Under the pieces are notes generated by a model that was not told where the DNA came from, did no database searches, and saw only the letters and a program-made list of their open reading frames with translations. A stretch of DNA of 64,000 nt from Hyphomonas sp. (lineage in GTDB: Bacteria > Pseudomonadota > Alphaproteobacteria > Caulobacterales > Hyphomonadaceae): contig NZ_JALHLS010000016.1 in the NCBI RefSeq assembly GCF_022844445.1, forward strand, positions 22,058-86,057, given 5' to 3'. Positions within the stretch are counted from its first letter, which is position 1; the number at the start of each line of letters is the position of its first letter. This document shows, piece after piece, positions 60,009 through 64,000 of this stretch. Made by a program: the position numbers and the translations under genes.

Positions 60009-62036
60009 ATGGGGACCAGGATTGCAATCCTTGGCGGCGGGATCAGCGCGCTTGCCGCCGCCTACGAGATCAAGCGGGCCGATCCCGCCAATGTCTTCGA
60101 CATCACCATCTACCAGATGGGTTGGCGGCTCGGGGGCAAGTGCGCGAGCAGCCGGAGCCTGTCGGAAGGTATGGATTTCCGCAACGAAGAACATGGGCTG
60201 CATGTTCTCGGCGGCTGGTACCACAACACGTTCGAGATGATGCGCCATGTCTATGCGGACTGGCACCGCCTGGGGCACAGCGACACCGTCACCTTCCCGG
60301 ACGCGTTCCTGCCGCTCAACGGCGCCGTGCTGTTTGACCGGCGCAGGAATATCCTCGGCGTGCCGACCGGATGGCGCAAGATCGCGGTGCGCTTTCCCCC
60401 GCCGCGCGGCGAGCCCGGTCTCGATGTGCCCGATCTCACGCTGAAGGTGATGGGGCGCCGGCTGCTGGAATGGGTTCGCCACATCCTGAGGGGCAGCCCG
60501 GGCAGTCCCGCGCCGTTCATGCCGCAGTGGAAGGAATCCTCAGGCCTGACCGACGCGATGGAAGACGTCCTCGACCGGTTTGACGCCGCCGGCGCGGCCG
60601 ACTGGGACGAGGCCCTCGTCGAAGCGGTCACCGGTCAGATCGACACGCTGCAGAGCACGCTGACGCTCGGTGTCGAGGAGACCGTCAAGAGCGCGCATGA
60701 CAAGGGCACGCTTGACGCCCTTACCGCGTCCTTCGTCGGCCCGCGCGGCGGCCTCTCGGCCTTCGACTATGCCTGCCTCGCGATCATCGGCCTCGTGATG
60801 GCGCGCGGGATGCTGCGCGACAAGCTCTTCGCGCGCGGCCTGGACGACGCCAATGACGAGGAGACAATGGCCTGGCTGAAGCGCCACGGCGCGCCGCGGT
60901 TTGTTATCGAGTCGCCCTTCGTCGAACTCGGTTACCACTATGCCTTCAGCTATATCGACGGCGATCCGAAGCGCCCGAACATGGCAGCCGGCACCGCGCT
61001 GCGCGGCTATCTCCGGATGCTGTTCGGCCAGAGCGGCAGCTTCTTCTACCACTTCAACGGCGGCATCGGGGATGTCCTGATCAAGCCGCTCTATGATGTG
61101 CTCAAGGCGCGGGGCGTGAAGTTCGAGTTCTTCTGCGACGTGCGCGCGGTGGAAGCCGGGGCCTCGAGGCGGATCGAGACGATCCGCATCCGGCGCCAGG
61201 CAAAGGTCGTCCAGGGCGGCGACCAGTACGCGCCGCTCTTTGCGTTGCCGGACGGGACGCGTGTCTGGCCGGACCGCCCGCTCCTGTCCCAGCTTGCGCT
61301 GTCGCCCGGCCAGGAGCGGTTCCCGGCAGATTTCGAAGACCCGGACGATGTCGGCCCAGGCGATCCCGAAGAGACGCTCGCGTATCGCCGCGACTTCGAC
61401 CTCGCCATCCTTGCCATTCCGGGAACTTCCCTGAAAACCATCTGCCGGAGCCTTGCTAGGACGTCGAGGCGCTGGCGCGCCTATCTGGGCAATGTCTGGT
61501 CGAGCCCGACCCTCAGCGCGCAGGTCTGGACCCGGTCCAGCACCGATGACCTTGGCTGGGCAAACATGCCGCCGATCACGACCGGGCATGTTCTGCCGCT
61601 CAGTACCTGGTGCGACATGTCCCACCATCTCGCGTTCGAGACCCCTTCGGCGTTCAATGCCCTGCATTTCCTGTGCGGCCCGCATGCGCCCGGACGCGAG
61701 GATCCCCGCCGGCAGACCGAACGTTGGCTCACGGATCATTTCGGCGATGTCCTGCCCGGCTGGCAGACACGCCGGGAAAACCTCACGCCGCGAAGCCTCT
61801 TCGTGAAGCTCAACACGCATCCGAGCGATCTCTACATCTTCTCCCCGGCAGGATCTGTCCGCCACCGGATGCGCTGCGACGAGAGCGATTTTCCAAACCT
61901 CCTCCTGTGCGGCGACTGGATCCGCAACGGAACAGATCTCGGATGGGTCGAGGGCGCGGTCACGGCCGCGCGCCAGTGCTCGCGCGTGCTGACCTATTCC
62001 CCGGCCCGGATCTACGGAGAGACCGACTTTGGCTGA
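60009..62036 (+). CDS. FAD-dependent amine-oxidase-like oxidoreductase
   Basis: A 675-residue flavoprotein. The N-terminal dinucleotide fold RIAILGGGISALAAAYEIKR is followed by YQMGWRLGGKCASSR, the second FAD motif of phytoene-desaturase/amine-oxidase enzymes. The C-terminal LLLCGDWIRNGTDLGWVEGAVTAARQ is the FAD-binding end motif. NEEHGLHVLGGWYHNTF is a conserved HGxH-like region, as in carotenoid and hydroxysqualene enzymes. It is longer than most desaturases. Substrate unknown. Its stop lies within the start of the cyclase-like gene (eight-base overlap). Confidence 0.82.
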   Translation: MGTRIAILGGGISALAAAYEIKRADPANVFDITIYQMGWRLGGKCASSRSLSEGMDFRNEEHGLHVLGGWYHNTFEMMRHVYADWHRLGHSDTVTFPDAFLPLNGAVLFDRRRNILGVPTGWRKIAVRFPPPRGEPGLDVPDLTLKVMGRRLLEWVRHILRGSPGSPAPFMPQWKESSGLTDAMEDVLDRFDAAGAADWDEALVEAVTGQIDTLQSTLTLGVEETVKSAHDKGTLDALTASFVGPRGGLSAFDYACLAIIGLVMARGMLRDKLFARGLDDANDEETMAWLKRHGAPRFVIESPFVELGYHYAFSYIDGDPKRPNMAAGTALRGYLRMLFGQSGSFFYHFNGGIGDVLIKPLYDVLKARGVKFEFFCDVRAVEAGASRRIETIRIRRQAKVVQGGDQYAPLFALPDGTRVWPDRPLLSQLALSPGQERFPADFEDPDDVGPGDPEETLAYRRDFDLAILAIPGTSLKTICRSLARTSRRWRAYLGNVWSSPTLSAQVWTRSSTDDLGWANMPPITTGHVLPLSTWCDMSHHLAFETPSAFNALHFLCGPHAPGREDPRRQTERWLTDHFGDVLPGWQTRRENLTPRSLFVKLNTHPSDLYIFSPAGSVRHRMRCDESDFPNLLLCGDWIRNGTDLGWVEGAVTAARQCSRVLTYSPARIYGETDFG

Positions 62037-64000
62037 GACCGGTCCCCTGCCTTTTCCTGCGCATATCTTCTCGCGCGCCGAGGCCCGCCTCGGTCGGATC
62101 TACATTCTCGATCTGGCCGGCTTCTCCGCCCTGACGGAGCGCCGCATCGCCGGCGATGCGCGCGCCGGGATCGAGGCGGTCTCGCGCCTCGTGGCAGGGT
62201 TCTTTTCAGGCCTGTCGGCCCGGTTTGCCGAAGCGGGCATCCAGTACGGGGGCTTTGCCGGTGACGCGCTGATTGCGAGCAGCGCGCCGGGCGCCCCGCT
62301 CGTGAGCCCCGAGGCTTTTCGCGCGCTGGCCGCGGATGCGGGCGGCCGCGCGGGCGAGCCGCTCGCGTTCCGCACCGGGCTTGCTGACGGCATGTTTCAC
62401 GCAGCGGACGGCGCCGCCGCCGCGCTTGTTCCGTCGCTCGTCTGGGGCCCGGCCGTCTCTGCCGCCTTTGCCGCCCTGAAATCCACCGGGATCGAGACCA
62501 CGCGCCCCGGTGAGCAGCCGGCCGTCTCCGATGCAGGCCTCGTGGCGAGCGCTTCGGTGACAGACCGCTGGTCGATCATTGCCCGGCTGATGGACGCGTC
62601 CCAGTGCGCCGCGGCGCGGCCTGAGGATATCGCAAAACTGGTCGCGCTGTGCGCAGACATCTGCGAGGAGTATGGCGGCAGCGTCGACAATGTGGCCCAG
62701 GACGACAAGGGCCTCCTCATGGTCATCGGCCTCCTGCGCGGCGGCGAAGGCAGCGAGGCCCAGGCGGCCCGCCTGCTGGACGAGCTCTCGCGCGGGCTTT
62801 CTGCCTATGGCACGGGCGGCGTGGCCGTGAAGATGTTCGGCACCCTCTTCCAGTGCCAGCCGGACTTTTCCGGCAGGCGCCGCCGCGTCGTCTTCGGCGC
62901 CGCGCTGAACCGGGCGGCAAAGTCGCTTGCCATGACGATGCCGCGGCTGCCGGACGGCGTCCCGGCGACCCGCGAGCGCGCCAGCCCCGTCTCCGCCTTC
63001 GTCGGACGCGAACGCGAGCTCGAAGCGCTTCGCGCGCTCGCCGAGACGAGCCGCGCATCGCCTGTCATCGCCTGCCTCACCGGACCTGCCGGGATCGGCA
63101 AGTCCGCGCTGCTCGCAAGGTTCCGGGAAACGCAGGGCGCGCCGGGCGCGGCCGCCGAGTTCTCGCCGCTTGACCTGCACACGCCGCTAGGCGGCGCGCG
63201 GCGGGTGGCGCAGGCGTGCGGGCTTGGTGAAGATTTTGTTCCGTCTACGGACGGTTTAGGGCGGCTGCGCCGATCTGTCCCTGACCAGCTCTTCGTCGAG
63301 AACTGGCACTGGTGCGATCCCGACAGCCGGCGCCTTCTCGGCAACCTCCTCGATGAGCGCCGCTCCGGGCTCCTGCTGATCACCAGCCGCACGGCCGAAG
63401 GCCTGCCCGCGGCCCGCGGCGCGCCGGCCCGCCGCCTCGATGTCGGCGCGCTGCCCATCGAGGCCGCCCGCGAACTTGCCCGCCGGGCCGGCGCGCGCAA
63501 TGCGGCCGCGGCCGAAGGGCTTGTCGAGCTGGCGCAAGGCAGCCCGTTCTGGCTGATCCAGGCCGCCCTGCAAGGCGCGGGCGGCGCCGGCGAGGCGCCC
63601 GGCGAACTGACGGCGCTCCTGGCGGCGCGGGCGCGCCACCTCTCTCCGGGCGCGGTCGCGCTCTGGCGCCTGCACTGTACCTGGCGAACCTGGCTTGCGC
63701 CGCAGCTGGCCGCCGATCTTCTTGCCGAACTCGGCCTCGAGACGGGGCGTGAGGAGACCGCCCAGCTGGCAGCGCTAGGCTGGCTCCAGACCGATCCGGC
63801 AAGCGGTAGCCGGCCCGCCCATGACATCCTTGCAGACTGGGGCACCTCAGACCTGCCAGTGAGTTTTGAACGCGACCTCAACCAGCGTGTTGCCCGGCGC
63901 CTGAGGCGCCTCGAGGCGCCGGCGTCCCGGATCGCGGCGCACTGGGAGCGGGCCGGCGCCGGCCGGCGCGCCGCGGTCTGCTTCGAGCAGGCCGCGCGCG
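62029..64000 (+). CDS. Soluble-adenylyl-cyclase-like protein with STAND ATPase (3' end outside window)
   Basis: An open frame runs from TTG at 62029 (GGAGAG seven bases before) to the window end, 657 codons, no stop. The first cyclase-homology domain has IYILDLAGFSALTERR and GGFAGDALIAS with both metal-aspartate positions. A second contains ICEEYGGSVDNVAQDDKG. Then come FVGREREL and a P-loop GPAGIGKSALL at about residue 352, followed by helical AAA/STAND sequence. Tandem cyclase domains plus ATPase are the layout of human ADCY10-type soluble adenylyl cyclase and many bacterial relatives. The second domain looks degenerate, as is usual. Overlap with the FAD gene implies co-translation. Confidence 0.82.
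   Translation, partial: MAETGPLPFPAHIFSRAEARLGRIYILDLAGFSALTERRIAGDARAGIEAVSRLVAGFFSGLSARFAEAGIQYGGFAGDALIASSAPGAPLVSPEAFRALAADAGGRAGEPLAFRTGLADGMFHAADGAAAALVPSLVWGPAVSAAFAALKSTGIETTRPGEQPAVSDAGLVASASVTDRWSIIARLMDASQCAAARPEDIAKLVALCADICEEYGGSVDNVAQDDKGLLMVIGLLRGGEGSEAQAARLLDELSRGLSAYGTGGVAVKMFGTLFQCQPDFSGRRRRVVFGAALNRAAKSLAMTMPRLPDGVPATRERASPVSAFVGRERELEALRALAETSRASPVIACLTGPAGIGKSALLARFRETQGAPGAAAEFSPLDLHTPLGGARRVAQACGLGEDFVPSTDGLGRLRRSVPDQLFVENWHWCDPDSRRLLGNLLDERRSGLLLITSRTAEGLPAARGAPARRLDVGALPIEAARELARRAGARNAAAAEGLVELAQGSPFWLIQAALQGAGGAGEAPGELTALLAARARHLSPGAVALWRLHCTWRTWLAPQLAADLLAELGLETGREETAQLAALGWLQTDPASGSRPAHDILADWGTSDLPVSFERDLNQRVARRLRRLEAPASRIAAHWERAGAGRRAAVCFEQAAR

Noticed and set aside
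62206..63180. Long minus-strand frame opposite the cyclase-like gene
   Set aside because: Low-complexity antisense shadow. The plus-strand frame contains the cyclase and P-loop motifs.

Overview
The window is GC-rich and densely coded. The CtrA inhibitor SciP, a perfect CtrA box (TTAA-N7-TTAAC), a Caulobacter-type fliF-fliG-flbE-fliN order and several TonB-dependent receptors point to an alphaproteobacterium of the dimorphic, stalked group (Caulobacterales/Hyphomonadales, Hyphomonas-like). The taxonomic call is inference. No rRNA, tRNA, CRISPR array or insertion sequence was seen.

Layout. 1-2931: start of phenylalanine 4-monooxygenase, then a flagellar switch operon (fliN, a FlbE/FliH-position gene, fliG and a very short FliF) with sciP upstream. 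3207-11563: housekeeping genes (phosphotransferase-TetR-proC-YbjN operon, UbiK-like factor, lgt, MidA-like methyltransferase, flavin oxidoreductase, serine hydrolase). 11583-14903: small membrane proteins, a frameshifted katE remnant, gene debris and a LysR regulator. 14904-21675: a sulfide/persulfide-type region in which DUF2892, thioredoxin 2 and SQR face an RND efflux pair and a BigR/SqrR-like ArsR regulator. 21728-23391: hipBA. 23707-26158: a luxR-luxI-phyH quorum-sensing cluster.

26318-36641 is a complete lasso-peptide locus: an XRE regulator, a TPR-LicD protein, a 44-residue precursor with a 17-residue core, an attenuating hairpin, the fused B1/B2 maturation protease and the cyclase. 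Facing these are a lasso isopeptidase and an STN-type TonB receptor. Heptad direct repeats (TCGYAA-N) lie upstream of both the XRE/LicD pair and the receptor operon and suggest one regulator. 37193-39246 is an H-NOX/EAL nitric-oxide-to-c-di-GMP module.

39597-49260 looks like a flavin-dependent organosulfonate (probably sulfoquinovose, sulfo-SMO type) catabolic locus: TonB receptor, YeiH-type exporter, Gfo/Idh enzyme, GntR regulator and, divergently, SsuD/SmoC-like monooxygenase, aldo-keto reductase, flavin reductase and sodium symporter with overlapping stops and starts. 49341-53460 encodes an intimin-like inverse autotransporter and a companion protein that appear to be halves of one ancestral protein. 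54330-64000 holds a lipoprotein, trypsin-like protease, TIR-transmembrane and coiled-coil operon, then a Crp-family regulator, an FAD oxidoreductase and a truncated (window edge) soluble-adenylyl-cyclase-like ATPase.

The strongest discovery candidates are the lasso locus with its LicD partner and shared operator, the sulfonate locus with outer-membrane uptake, and the TIR/trypsin operon.
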